Assembly: GCF_003814875.1 (NCBI RefSeq)
Contig: NZ_RKQF01000001.1
Location: 7,626,001 to 7,690,000 of the forward strand
DNA from: Streptomyces sp. Ag109_O5-1
GTDB lineage: Bacteria > Actinomycetota > Actinomycetes > Streptomycetales > Streptomycetaceae
DNA length: 64,000 nt
Direction: 5' to 3'
Position 1 is the first letter of the stretch; each line of letters opens with the position of its first letter. Below are positions 25,201 through 34,564 of the stretch, piece after piece. The position numbers were made by a program, and so were the translations under genes. The notes below the pieces were generated by a model that worked only from the letters and a program-made list of their open reading frames with translations, had not been told where the DNA came from and searched no databases.

Positions 25201-25299
25201 GCAGCCACGGCAGCCACGGCAGCCACGGCAGCCACGGCAGCCACGGCAGCCACGGTGGCCACGGTGGCCACGGCAGCCACGGCGGCCACGGCAGCCCCG
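25201..25299. repeat. 9-bp minisatellite (GCAGCCACG)n
   Basis: Eleven consecutive 9-bp units follow: six exact GCAGCCACG, then GTGGCCACG twice, GCAGCCACG, GCGGCCACG and GCAGCCCCG. It lies in the 383-bp gap between the VOC gene and the FlgD-Ig-like gene. All frames through it stay open because the period is a multiple of three, including a collagen-like G-x-y frame on the minus strand, but none has a ribosome site, so I treat it as non-coding. Confidence 0.8.
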
Positions 25300-25480
25300 A
25301 CCGCCTTGGTGGCCCCGGCGGCCCTGACCACCCCTGCCGTCCCGGCCGCCCCCCATCGCCCCGGCCGTCCCGATCGCCCCGACGGCCCCGGCCGTCCTCG
25401 GGGTACCGCCAAAATTGTTCATATGTGCGTCGGGCGTGTGTGCGATGATCCGCTCTCATGTTCGAGAGGAATGTGACTCC

Positions 25481-28462
25481 ATGTCATCGCACAGACGTCA
25501 CCTCTGCGTGTCGGTAGTCGTCGCCGGGGCAGTGGCCGTCGCCGGGACAGTTGCGTCCGTCCCCGCCGCCTCGGCCGCTTCCGGCGTGACGACCTCACTG
25601 CCGGCACGGAACACCTCCGCGCCGTCGGCCGACGAGGTGTCCGGGTCGGGACGGGCGGTCGTCTGGGAGCAGAAGACCTCCGCCGACCGGCTGCCGCACG
25701 GCTGGCTCTCCGTCTCCGGAGGCACCCCACAGAATCTGGGGGCGCTGGCCGACAACAGCGAGGGGGTCTCCGTCCGCACGGTCTCGGTCCAGAACTCGGT
25801 GGTGGCCATCGCCACTTCGACGAATCCGAACGGCGCCCTGGCCGACCATGTGACCCTGCGGCACCTCGACACCGACCAGCAGGAGACCCTGGCCGTCGCG
25901 TACGACAGCTCGGGCGCGGCGGGCGACGAGCGGTACCGGGCCCAGGCCGGTGACGGCATCCTCGTACAGCAGAGCTATTACGACGCCGATTCGGCGTACC
26001 GGGTGCGCCTCGTGCTGCGCACCTCCCAGGGCGACCGTGTGCTGTTCTCCGACGACGAGCAGTACGAGGTGCTGGCCTCGGACGCCGAGGGCGCACTGGT
26101 GCTGCGGCGGACCGCTCCCGGCTGGGGCTACCGGATCGACTACGTCGACTTCGCCAGCGGCGCGAGCGTCACCGTCGCCGAGCCCGACACCGGCGAGCTG
26201 CCTCAGGGCCTGGAGTTCACCCCCTCCCACTTCGGGGCGATCGACGGTGCCACCCTGACCGAGTGGCGGCGGTCCGCGCCCGGCGAGGGTCCGGCGACCG
26301 TCACCCTGCCCACCGACAAGGCCCGCTGGATCAGCGACGACACCCTGGCCTGGTACGCGTGGAGCGCTGACGGCAACGAGCTGTACGCGATGTCCCGGGA
26401 CGGCTCCACCCCGGCCGCCGACCTCGACGGCACGTTCGGTGACATCTCCGTGGGCGACGACGGCAGGATGCGCGCGGCGCTGTACCGGCCCGACGTGGAC
26501 GCCGCCGTCCAGACCCTGACCGACGGCAGGGTCTCCACCGCCGACGGCGACGCCTCCGCCATCCCGGCCGGCCTCGCCCGCCTGGACGCCCTGGCACTGT
26601 CCGGCGGAACCCTCTACACCGCCGACGACTCCTCCCGCCGTACCGGCGTGCTGCTCTCCTCCGCTCTGACGGTCGGTCCGTCCGGTGCGTCGGCCACCGC
26701 GCCGTCACGCGTCCTGGCCTACTCGACCGGCACCGTGCACCAGACGCTGGCCGCCGCCGGGAACCGGGTGCTCGTCGAGCAGGGCGGCGCCTACGAGGTC
26801 TATGACAAGGGGACGCCGACCGGTGTACCGCTCCAGCCGAGCGACATCTCGGCCGACCAGGTCGTGGACTTCGACGGCGGCCACCTCCTGCTGTCGGACA
26901 AGACCACCGTCTACAACGGCACGCTCCTGCTGTACACCGTGGCCACCGGTGCGAGCGAACGGGTGCCCACAGGCTCGGCCCTGTACGGCGGTGCCCTCTA
27001 CACCTCGGTGAAGGACGCCACCTCCAGCTGGTCGATCCGGCGCACCGATCTGACCACCGGAACCACGTCCACGGTCACCACGGTGGACTGCCTGCCGGGA
27101 GGCCTCCAGGTGCGCGGCTCCTGGATCCTGCTGACCACCTGCGGAGCCGCCTCCACCCAGGGCCTGCTCCTGAAGACGGGGACCACCACCCGTACGACGG
27201 TGGACTCCTCCGTGGAAGCACCGATCCTCGGCACCGGCGTCCTGTACACGTTCACCAAGGACGCTGCCGCGGGCATCACGCTGAACGCTCAGGTCCTGGG
27301 CGTGAACGGAGCCACGGCGCAGGCCCTGTTCGCCCTTCCCGGCAGGGCCGACACCGCTGCCGCGCAGCGGTGGGCGGTGGACCGCGAGGCGCCCTGGGCG
27401 GCGTGGATGGGCGACGACGGCGTCACCCACGCGGTGTGGGCCGGGGCTCCCTCGACCGTCTCCGCCTCCGTCTCCGTCCCGGCCGGGTTCAGCCCCAACG
27501 GCGACGGCTCGTCCGACACCTGGGCGCCGGTCTGGACGTACAACCGGCCGGTGACCTGGACGCTCACCCTCAAGTCCGGTAGCGCGCAGGTGCGTACCCT
27601 GACGGCGACGGCCTCCTCCGGCAGCGTCGCTCCGGTCTGGAACGGCAGGAACGACGCGGGCGGCACGGCCGCGGAAGGCACCTACACCTGGACCCTGGCC
27701 GTCAAGGACGCGGCCACCGGCGTGCCGGCGGCCGACATCAGCGGCAAGGTCGCCCTGCGCAGGACCGTCCCCGCCGCGTCCGTCACCGCACCGGCCCTGG
27801 CCAGCGACGCCTCGACCCGCGCCGTGATCCCGGTGAGCTGGGCGGCGAAGACGGCGGGCGTGACGTCGTACGACGTCGGCTGGCGGGTCGCCACCCGCAG
27901 CGGCACGGGTGCCTGGACGCTCGGACCGCTCAAGACCTGGCGCAGCGGCACCACGACGAAGTCCGGCAGCTTCGGCTCCTTGGGCAGCCCGGCGACTCCG
28001 CAGCCGGGTCTGACGTACCGCTTCTACGCACGCGCCCACGACGACGCCGGACAGACCGGAGCCTGGACAGCGGCCGTCACCAGCGGCGTCCCGGTCGACG
28101 ACCGGTCCTCGGCGCTGTCCTTCCGCGGCACCTGGGCGTCCTCGTCGGTGGCTTCCGCCTGGTCCGGGACGGAGCGGGTCTCCGCCACGAAGGGGGCCAC
28201 GGTGTCCTTCACGGCGGACGGCACCAAGCTGCGGATCGTCGCGACCCGCAAGTCCGACGGCGGCCGTTTCGCGGTCGTGGTGGACGGGGTCACGGTGGGC
28301 ACGGTGAACACCTACGCCTCGACCACGGCATACCGGAAGGCGGTGTTCACGTACACGCTCGGTACGAAGATCACCACGCACAAGGCGCAGTTGAAGGTGC
28401 TGGCCGGCAGCGCGCGGGGCCGCTCCACCGTGCACCTGGACGCGGTCATGGTCACCCGCTGA
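25481..28462 (+). CDS. Large secreted protein with FlgD-type Ig-like and fibronectin-like domains
   Basis: The product is 993 residues. The signal peptide is MSSHRRHLCVSVVVAGAVAV ... PAASAASG (~34 residues). Residues ~35-660 look like beta-propeller blades (repeated 'W..dd.la.ya' strands with Gly/Asp turns). Near 670 is AGFSPNGDGSSDTWAPVWTY, followed by a segment ending GTYTWTLAVKDAATG, the FlgD Ig-like domain with its FSPNGDG motif. A fibronectin-III-like stretch (SYDVGWRVATRSG, TYRFYARAHDDAG) and a C-terminal beta domain (WASSSVASAWSGTERVS) complete it. The role is extracellular; substrate or ligand unknown. The AGAGGA ribosome site is about 11 bases upstream. Confidence 0.82.
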   Translation: MSSHRRHLCVSVVVAGAVAVAGTVASVPAASAASGVTTSLPARNTSAPSADEVSGSGRAVVWEQKTSADRLPHGWLSVSGGTPQNLGALADNSEGVSVRTVSVQNSVVAIATSTNPNGALADHVTLRHLDTDQQETLAVAYDSSGAAGDERYRAQAGDGILVQQSYYDADSAYRVRLVLRTSQGDRVLFSDDEQYEVLASDAEGALVLRRTAPGWGYRIDYVDFASGASVTVAEPDTGELPQGLEFTPSHFGAIDGATLTEWRRSAPGEGPATVTLPTDKARWISDDTLAWYAWSADGNELYAMSRDGSTPAADLDGTFGDISVGDDGRMRAALYRPDVDAAVQTLTDGRVSTADGDASAIPAGLARLDALALSGGTLYTADDSSRRTGVLLSSALTVGPSGASATAPSRVLAYSTGTVHQTLAAAGNRVLVEQGGAYEVYDKGTPTGVPLQPSDISADQVVDFDGGHLLLSDKTTVYNGTLLLYTVATGASERVPTGSALYGGALYTSVKDATSSWSIRRTDLTTGTTSTVTTVDCLPGGLQVRGSWILLTTCGAASTQGLLLKTGTTTRTTVDSSVEAPILGTGVLYTFTKDAAAGITLNAQVLGVNGATAQALFALPGRADTAAAQRWAVDREAPWAAWMGDDGVTHAVWAGAPSTVSASVSVPAGFSPNGDGSSDTWAPVWTYNRPVTWTLTLKSGSAQVRTLTATASSGSVAPVWNGRNDAGGTAAEGTYTWTLAVKDAATGVPAADISGKVALRRTVPAASVTAPALASDASTRAVIPVSWAAKTAGVTSYDVGWRVATRSGTGAWTLGPLKTWRSGTTTKSGSFGSLGSPATPQPGLTYRFYARAHDDAGQTGAWTAAVTSGVPVDDRSSALSFRGTWASSSVASAWSGTERVSATKGATVSFTADGTKLRIVATRKSDGGRFAVVVDGVTVGTVNTYASTTAYRKAVFTYTLGTKITTHKAQLKVLAGSARGRSTVHLDAVMVTR

Positions 28463-28546
28463 CCGGTTCCCCGCCGGAGAACGTCCGCATCAGGACGACG
28501 TGACGCGCCGCTCGGACCCTGGTCCGGGCGGCGCGGTGCTTGCAGC

Positions 28547-29626
28547 ATGGTCAGCAGGTCCCGATGGAGCGACAATGCCGGGATGTGGCGCGGAGCGGGG
28601 GGCCGGTGGGGGCGGCGGCGCACTCCGGAGACGGACGGAGCCGAAGCGGAGCTCACGCGGTTCGGCGAACGGCTGGCGGCGCATCCCTTCAGCCCGAGCA
28701 GCTCCCGTGCGACCGGCGAGATGATCGCGGACTACGCCGCGGCCCTGGACGCCTACGAGCTGGCAGGCCGCCGCGTGCGCCGGGACGCGCAGGGCACCCT
28801 TCGGGCCCTGGACGACGGGGAGCGCGCGCTGGCTCGGCTGGACGCCCGCCTCGCCGGCGGCCCTCTCCCCGTACTGGGTCCGCTGTGCTTCTTCGATCCC
28901 CGCCACGGCCGTTCGGTCCGCGAGGTGTCCTGGACTCCCGACGGCGGAACGGCACGCATGGTGCCCGTCTGCGCGGCCGACGCCGTACGGCTCACCGAGG
29001 GGAACCCGCCGATCCGAACCGGCCGGCCGCCCGTCCCCGCCCCGCGAGAGGCACCGACCGCCACCGCTCCTGCTGCCGGACCCCGCCTGCGGGACAGGTA
29101 CCCCACCCGGCAGTTGCTGCTGTGGGGCGCGTTGGGCGCCAGTGCCGGCTGTCTCGCGGTGCCGGTCGCGCTCGGCGAGGCATGGCTGGCGCTGACGGGC
29201 CTGGTCCTCCTGGCCACCATAGGCTCCCTCCCCTTGCCGCTCGGCCTGGTCGTACGTGATACGTCGGTCGCCCTCCGGGCGCTGATCCGCCGCGGACACC
29301 TGGTGACGGCGCACCACACGAGGACTCTGCCCCCGGACGTCCTGGCTTCGCGGAAGGGCTGGAGACACGAGTACGCCCACACCACCGACGACGGCTCACA
29401 GCTGACCTGGGATCGCGCGGCCTGGGACGGCACCGTGCAGCCGTTGCCCCGTCGGCGCCTGTGGTACGTCGCCGGGCACAACCCCGGGCAGGACGAACTC
29501 CACGGACCGTCCTATCCGTTCGGCCTCGGCGCGGCACTGCTCGTCAGCCTCCCGGTCTTCCTCGCCGGAGTGGCGGCCGATCTCGCGGTCTGCCCCGGAC
29601 TGCTGATCTGGGCGCTCGTACACTGA
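28547..29626 (+). CDS. Membrane protein of unknown function
   Basis: The product is 359 residues from ATG 28547, or 347 from ATG 28583; neither start has a strong ribosome site. The N-terminal half is soluble and helical (EMIADYAAALDAYELAGRRV). Hydrophobic helices lie at ~185-235 (LLLWGALGASAGCLAVPVAL, LALTGLVLLATIGSLPLPLG) and at the C-terminus (GLGAALLVSLPVFLAGVAAD). No domain is recognised. Confidence 0.7.
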   Translation: MVSRSRWSDNAGMWRGAGGRWGRRRTPETDGAEAELTRFGERLAAHPFSPSSSRATGEMIADYAAALDAYELAGRRVRRDAQGTLRALDDGERALARLDARLAGGPLPVLGPLCFFDPRHGRSVREVSWTPDGGTARMVPVCAADAVRLTEGNPPIRTGRPPVPAPREAPTATAPAAGPRLRDRYPTRQLLLWGALGASAGCLAVPVALGEAWLALTGLVLLATIGSLPLPLGLVVRDTSVALRALIRRGHLVTAHHTRTLPPDVLASRKGWRHEYAHTTDDGSQLTWDRAAWDGTVQPLPRRRLWYVAGHNPGQDELHGPSYPFGLGAALLVSLPVFLAGVAADLAVCPGLLIWALVH

Positions 29627-29637
29627 GGCGGCCGACG

Positions 29638-30156
29638 TCAGTTCGTGTTGCCGATGGTGCCGCGGGCCGCGAGCCGGAAGTCCCTGACCGCCCGGTAGAG
29701 GATGCGCTCCCGATCGGCGGCGAGGGCGGTGTCCCCGGCTTTGCGGGTGGTGTCTCCCGCGTGGGCGTTCTCCGCCATCCGCCGCATGACCTCGGACAGT
29801 TCGCGCGAGGCACGGGTGACGCGGTCGGCCACTTCCGCGAGGGAGGCCGGTCCTTCGAGGACGACGACCTCGGCAGCGCGGTGCACCTCGCGGGCCAGGG
29901 CGACGAAGTGACGTATCTTCTCGTCGACGTCGGACAGGTCGGGTTCGTCGGGACCCAGCGCGTCGAGGATCGCGTCCATGGCGATGTCGCGGTCGTGGAG
30001 GGCGCTGAGGTAGCCCGCGTAGGCGTCACGGCGGTGTTGACGGCGCCACTGATCGTGTTGCGTTCGGGCCTGTGCCCGTCCGCTCACGACCGCGGCGCCG
30101 AGGGTGGACAGGGAACCGACGGTGGCGCCCAGCAGGGCTGCAATACCTGCGTCCAT
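29638..30156 (-). CDS. Small membrane-anchored helical protein
   Basis: The product is 172 residues. MDAGIAALLGATVGSLSTLG is a short N-terminal hydrophobic anchor; the remainder is a long helical, probably coiled-coil segment (QHDQWRRQHRRDAYAGYLSA, EVADRVTRASRELSEVMRRM). This layout is common among actinomycete hypothetical proteins. The ribosome site is weak. Function unknown. Confidence 0.7.
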   Translation of the reverse strand: MDAGIAALLGATVGSLSTLGAAVVSGRAQARTQHDQWRRQHRRDAYAGYLSALHDRDIAMDAILDALGPDEPDLSDVDEKIRHFVALAREVHRAAEVVVLEGPASLAEVADRVTRASRELSEVMRRMAENAHAGDTTRKAGDTALAADRERILYRAVRDFRLAARGTIGNTN

Positions 30157-30269
30157 GGGGCCAGTCTGCCGGGCCGCGGAGCCTGGGCCGCGGCCGGTTC
30201 GCGCCACACGTACGCGCCCCGGTTGTCGAGGCCGTTCCGGCCGTTCCGGGTGTTCCGGGCGGGCGATGC

Positions 30270-30310
30270 GCGGCGGGCGCAGCGCACACACCGTGCGCTG
30301 CGCCCGCCGC
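30270..30310 (-). terminator. Perfect 18-bp hairpin
   Basis: The arm at 30270-30287 is exactly complementary to 30293-30310 around a 5-nt loop. It lies 7 bases past the stop of the secreted protein at 30318 on the minus strand and is its terminator. Confidence 0.85.
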
Positions 30311-30317
30311 GGTCGGT

Positions 30318-31700
30318 TCAGCTCAGCGTGCTGTCGACCGAGGACAGCGGTACGGAGTACAGCAGCCGCTGCGGGCGCGCGTTGTCGGTGCCCGACCATT
30401 TGGCGTTGATGTCGGCCGCCCACTCGGTGACCGTCCACAGCCGGCCGGTGTTCCACCAGTAGGACATGCCCTCCGTGTGCATGCCCCAGCAGGCGTAGGT
30501 GATGTCGCCACCGCAGTTGGCGGCCGCGCCGGCATTGTCGGTGAGGTTCTGCCGCCACAGGATGCCGTGCTGGTCGACGCCGCCGCGCGCGTCGTCGACG
30601 TAGAAGTCCGGTGTGCCCCCCTGGGTCTTGCTGTGCGACAGCACGCCCTGCAGACCGACGGCCTTCGTCTCGTAGATCTTGCCGTCGGCCTCCACGTAGC
30701 CGTTGCTGTCCTTGGCGAGGTAGCCCGGGTCGTTTCCGTCGAAGTTGTAGCGCCAGATGCGGGCCGGCTGGGAGCCGCCGGAGGAGAACCACTCGGTGGC
30801 GACCAGGCTGTCCGGCACGCTGCTGCGGTCGAGCGAGATGGAGGCGAAGCACGGGAAGGAGTCGTCGCTGCTGGAGACGCAGCCCCCGCCGGTGAGGCTG
30901 TAGGAGCCGATCGCCGGCATCACGTACTGGTAGCCGTCGGCGGACCAGCCGTTGCTCACCTTGCCGACCACGGAACTGTTGACGGTCGCCTGCAGGATCC
31001 GGCTCATGTCGAAGATGTACAGCTGGTTGTGATCGGCATCCCCCTCGTAGGAGGTGACGATCAGCTTGTCCTGGTACCAGACCATGCCGCCGATGTGGGA
31101 CTTCAGGGCGCGGTAGTCGGTGCCGCCGTTGAGGGGGATGACGGGCAGGACCCAGCGGTACTTGAAGTTGCCCGGGTCGTTGGCGTCGATGAAGGCGATG
31201 CGGGCCATGTGGTCGCTGGTGGTGGAGCCGTTCTGGCCCCAGCCGGACAGGATCACCTTGTTGGTGCCCCACATGCCGTCGTTGTCGGCGTCGCCGCTGG
31301 ACGTCACCGACTGCGGCAGCCAGTCCTGGGTCTTGTCGTCACCGGAGTCCCAGCAGTAGTAGGACTCGGCCGCCGGCTTCAGCGGCAGCGCGCTCTTCTC
31401 CATGCTGGAGCAGTCCGCCGCGTTGCGCATCGGGTGGTTGGCGCTGGCGAGCACCTGGTCGACCCCGCGGGCGGTGCCCATCTCACTGGCCAGGTTGTCC
31501 AGTGAGGAGGTCGGGACCCGGTGCTCCTGGAGTTCCAGCTTCGCGTACTCCGACGAGGAGGTGAGGGTGGTCAGTTTGCCGGGGTTGTCGCCGGGAGCCG
31601 CCTGCGCGGGGCCCGTCGGTACGATGACGAGGGCCACCGCGGAGAACGCGGCGGCCACCCCAAGTCTCAGACGGTTACCGAATATTTCAGAAGTCTTCAC
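30318..31700 (-). CDS. Secreted protein, beta-propeller-like
   Basis: The product is 460 residues. A signal peptide (MKTSEIFGNRLRLGVAAAFS ... GPAQAAPG) is followed by a long domain with Trp/Tyr/Asp-rich strands: SYYCWDSGDDKTQDWLPQSV, HIGGMVWYQDKLIVTSYEGD, MHTEGMSYWWNTGRLWTVTE. Six Cys in the mature part suggest disulfides. I recall close relatives as uncharacterised secreted proteins of Streptomyces; no enzymatic motif is evident. Confidence 0.75.
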   Translation of the reverse strand: MKTSEIFGNRLRLGVAAAFSAVALVIVPTGPAQAAPGDNPGKLTTLTSSSEYAKLELQEHRVPTSSLDNLASEMGTARGVDQVLASANHPMRNAADCSSMEKSALPLKPAAESYYCWDSGDDKTQDWLPQSVTSSGDADNDGMWGTNKVILSGWGQNGSTTSDHMARIAFIDANDPGNFKYRWVLPVIPLNGGTDYRALKSHIGGMVWYQDKLIVTSYEGDADHNQLYIFDMSRILQATVNSSVVGKVSNGWSADGYQYVMPAIGSYSLTGGGCVSSSDDSFPCFASISLDRSSVPDSLVATEWFSSGGSQPARIWRYNFDGNDPGYLAKDSNGYVEADGKIYETKAVGLQGVLSHSKTQGGTPDFYVDDARGGVDQHGILWRQNLTDNAGAAANCGGDITYACWGMHTEGMSYWWNTGRLWTVTEWAADINAKWSGTDNARPQRLLYSVPLSSVDSTLS

Positions 31701-31775
31701 TCGGTAGATGCTAGGGCGCTTGTCGTGTCATGATCAATGCGGCGTGGATTCAACTGTCTTATGAAGGACGGGAGT

Positions 31776-32162
31776 TTACGGCCCGACCGACTCTCGGCCG
31801 CCCGCCGGCCGTGCGAACTCGGGCTGGTCGAGCAGACGCAGCCAGCTGCCGTCGGGCTGGCGCCTGACGACCTGCGCCCGTGCCCCGGTCCCGTCCTTCG
31901 GCGGGGTCGACGTGAGGGCGATGTCTCCGCTGACCAGCGTCGGCAGCGGCTGCTCCGGCTCGAAGCGGGGACCGCCGGCCAGCACCTTCTCCCACAGTGC
32001 CCGGATCGCCTCCCGACCCACCGTCAGCTCGCCGGGCGGGTATGCCAGCACTGCCTCCTCCTCGTAGAGCGCGGCGACCCCGGCCGCGTCACCGGCGTTG
32101 GACCGCTCGACGAACAAGCGGGTGATGTCCTCGGGCCGCATGGCCTTCTCGTACTCCGGCAT
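31776..32162 (-). CDS. SnoaL/DUF4440-like NTF2-fold protein
   Basis: The product is 128 residues. AGGAGG lies ahead of the ATG at 32162. The pattern MRPEDITRLFVERSNAGDAA-GVAALYEEEAVLAYPPG, REAIRALWEKVLA and a C-terminal W-L-x-L-L-D-QPEF is that of a small cone-shaped NTF2-like domain. Its role may be as an isomerase or small-molecule-binding protein. It is divergent from the LysR gene (98 bp between starts), which probably controls it. Confidence 0.85.
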   Translation of the reverse strand: MPEYEKAMRPEDITRLFVERSNAGDAAGVAALYEEEAVLAYPPGELTVGREAIRALWEKVLAGGPRFEPEQPLPTLVSGDIALTSTPPKDGTGARAQVVRRQPDGSWLRLLDQPEFARPAGGRESVGP

Positions 32163-32260
32163 GGCTGCCTCCTGGTGTCGGGCTCCGGTACATCCCAGCC
32201 TGGTAGCGCACCGATCAGAAGTCCAACAGATGCATCTTCTGCACACTAGAATCAGGAGTC

Positions 32261-33136
32261 ATGGATCTGAGGCAGCTCGAATACTTCGTCGCGGTGGCCG
32301 AGGAGCGCAACTTCACCCGGGCCGCCGAGCGGGTGCACATCAGCCAGTCCGGCGTCAGCGCCCAGATCCGCCAGCTCGAACGCGAGCTCGGCGCCGAGCT
32401 GTTCGACCGGTCCGCACGCACCGTCACGCTCACCGTCGCGGGAAAGGCGGCGCTCGAACACGCCCGTGCCACGCTTGCCGCGGCCGGGGCGGTCGGCCGC
32501 GCGGTGGACGAGGTGACCGGCCTGGTCCGGGGCAGGCTCACCGTCGGGATGGTCATCGGCTGCACGCTCACCCCGCTGTTCGACGCCCTCGCGGCGTTTC
32601 ACGAGGAGCATCCCAGCGTCGAGATCCTGCTGCTGGAGGACAGCTCCGACCGGCTCGTCGAAGGGGTGCGCAACGGCGCCCTCGACCTGGCGCTCGTCGG
32701 AGCCGCGGCAACCACCCCCGACGGACTGGACGCGCTGACCATCGTCAGTGAACGGCTCGTCGCGGCGGTCCCGGCCGGCCACCCGCTGGCGGAACGGCGA
32801 CGGGTCACCCTGCCCGACCTGATGGGCCATCCGATCGTGTGCATGCCGACCGGCACCGGCCTGCGCACGGTGTTCGACGAGGCCTGCGCCGCACAGGGGC
32901 TCCGGCCCGCGATCGCGTTGCAGGCCAGCGCCGCGGACGCCATCGCCGACCTCGCCGCCCGCGGGCTCGGTGTGGCGGTCCTCAGCGAATCGATGGCCGT
33001 GAACCACCGTGACCGGCTCACCGCCCACACCATCGCCGACGTCGAGACACCGGCGCTGCTCGCCCTGGTCTGGAAGAGCGCGCACCAGCCCGCGGTGCGC
33101 GAGCTGCTTGTGCACAGCCGGCGGGCGTTCGCCTAG
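32261..33136 (+). CDS. LysR-family transcriptional regulator
   Basis: The product is 291 residues. The HTH is MDLRQLEYFVAVAEERNFTR, then AAERVHISQSGVSAQIRQLE; the effector domain begins near residue 90 (GRLTVGMVIGCTL). Divergent orientation with the SnoaL-like gene is the typical LysR/target layout. The stop abuts that of the convergent ATP-binding protein gene with no spacer. Confidence 0.92.
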   Translation: MDLRQLEYFVAVAEERNFTRAAERVHISQSGVSAQIRQLERELGAELFDRSARTVTLTVAGKAALEHARATLAAAGAVGRAVDEVTGLVRGRLTVGMVIGCTLTPLFDALAAFHEEHPSVEILLLEDSSDRLVEGVRNGALDLALVGAAATTPDGLDALTIVSERLVAAVPAGHPLAERRRVTLPDLMGHPIVCMPTGTGLRTVFDEACAAQGLRPAIALQASAADAIADLAARGLGVAVLSESMAVNHRDRLTAHTIADVETPALLALVWKSAHQPAVRELLVHSRRAFA

Positions 33137-33541
33137 TCAGGCCGCGGCCAGCTCGCACCACACGCACTTGCCCCGGTTGCCGTATCTGGACAGCGGCTGC
33201 CAGCCCCACAGGTCCGAACAGGCCCGTACGAGCGCCAGCCCCCGCCCCTCCTCCGACTCGGCGACCTGCCCCAACGGCAAGGGAGGCTCCGGAGGTTCGG
33301 GGTCGGCATCCCGCGCCCCGATCCTGAGAGTGCCGGGAGGTGACCAGCGCACGCGCAGCGCGGCGGGGCCCTTCGTGTGCCGTACGGCGTTGGACACCAG
33401 CTCGGTGGCGAGGAGTTCGGCGACGTCCAGGAAGCGGGCGAGTCCGTGTGCGGTGAGGACGAGTCTGAGGGTGTGACGGCTGACGGCGACGGCCCGGAGG
33501 TCGTTGGGGATGGTGAGCGTGTACTCCCAGGCTTCGGGCAT
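33137..33541 (-). CDS. RsbW/SpoIIAB-like ATP-binding (HATPase_c_2) protein
   Basis: The product is 134 residues. The GHKL N-box is ELLATELVSNAVRHT, followed by a short G1-type DADPEPPEPPLP and G2 GRGLALVRACSD. Such small proteins are anti-sigma-factor-type kinases in actinomycetes. It is divergent from an Xre gene followed by a DUF397 gene, the arrangement of the WhiJ-type developmental loci, where an anti-sigma-like protein accompanies the pair. Its target sigma factor, if any, is unknown. Confidence 0.88.
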   Translation of the reverse strand: MPEAWEYTLTIPNDLRAVAVSRHTLRLVLTAHGLARFLDVAELLATELVSNAVRHTKGPAALRVRWSPPGTLRIGARDADPEPPEPPLPLGQVAESEEGRGLALVRACSDLWGWQPLSRYGNRGKCVWCELAAA

Positions 33542-33719
33542 GCGTCATCAACTCCGCTACGTGTGGGGGAGATTCACGCACGGTGGCATTGCCGCAGCCG
33601 TCATGGCAGGAGGGAGCGGTGCGCTTCCGTAGCGTGTCCGTTGCGTCACCGACGGTAGGGGTAACATGTGTGCTCGGGCAAGCCGATCGCGTAGTAAGCC
33701 CCCGAACGAGGAGCAGTTG

Positions 33720-34556
33720 ATGACTCTGAGGCGCGAAGCAACCGCACGTCAGATGCGCTTGGGCGTCGAACTGCGCAGACTTCGTGAGGCCGCGGGGCTC
33801 ACCGCCATTGAGGCGGCAGCGCTGCTCGGGGCGAATCGCGCGCAGATGAGCCACATCGAATCAGGATTCGCGGGTGTGAGCGAGGAGAGGCTACGACGTC
33901 TCGCATCCCACTACGCCTGCACGGACGAGGAGTTCATCGACGCCTTGGTCGCCCTGTCCACCGACCGGACGCATGGCTGGTGGGAGGAGTACCGGGGACT
34001 GCTGCCCACTTCGTTCCTGGACCTCTCCGAGCTGAACCATCATGCGTCCTTCCGGCGCGACGTCGCGATCCTGTACGTACCGGGACTGTTGCAGACGGAG
34101 GAGTACGCCCGTGCCGTCTTCTCCGGCAGGGTGCCCGAACTTACCCATGAGGAGCTTGAGTTGCGTGTCCGCCACCGTATGGCGGGCCAGGAGATCAGCA
34201 TCCCGTACGAGCTGGTGATCCACGAGTCGGCTCTACGGATCAGGGTCGGCGACCGTACGGCCTCCCGTGCGCAACTCGTCAAGCTCCTGGAGCTCTCCGA
34301 AGAGGAGAACACCAGCGTGCGGGTCATTCCCTTCGACCTGGACGGCTTCTCCAGAGCCGCCAGCACCATGACGTACGTGGGTGGTGCCGTACCGAAACTG
34401 GACACGGTTGTGCGTGACGTACCGCATGGGTCGGCGTTCATCGATTCCGAATCACAGCTCATCGCCTTTCGAACGCGCTTCCGTAAAGTGGAAGCCGTAT
34501 CGCTCGATCCCGAACGATCGCGTGACTTCATCAACCGGCTGGCGAAAGAGCTGTGA
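33720..34556 (+). CDS. Xre-family regulator with DUF5753 domain
   Basis: The product is 278 residues. GAGGAG lies 7 bases before the ATG at 33720; an upstream GTG extension lacks family sequence. The HTH is LGVELRRLREAAGLTAIEAA plus LLGANRAQMSHIESG; the DUF5753 domain carries VAILYVPGLLQTEEYARAVF and FIDSESQLIAFRTRFR. It is of the WhiJ type and is coupled to the downstream DUF397 gene. Unlike its relative at 8253-9076 it is intact. Confidence 0.92.
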   Translation: MTLRREATARQMRLGVELRRLREAAGLTAIEAAALLGANRAQMSHIESGFAGVSEERLRRLASHYACTDEEFIDALVALSTDRTHGWWEEYRGLLPTSFLDLSELNHHASFRRDVAILYVPGLLQTEEYARAVFSGRVPELTHEELELRVRHRMAGQEISIPYELVIHESALRIRVGDRTASRAQLVKLLELSEEENTSVRVIPFDLDGFSRAASTMTYVGGAVPKLDTVVRDVPHGSAFIDSESQLIAFRTRFRKVEAVSLDPERSRDFINRLAKEL

Positions 34557-34564
34557 GGCACCTC

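Noticed and set aside
25201..25299. Possible CRISPR array at the 9-bp repeat
   Set aside because: No spacers; contiguous 9-bp units are a minisatellite.
25143..25412. Possible collagen-like or Ala-Val-repeat protein on the minus strand
   Set aside because: No ribosome site, and the open frame is explained by a 9-bp repeat array; kept as a repeat only.
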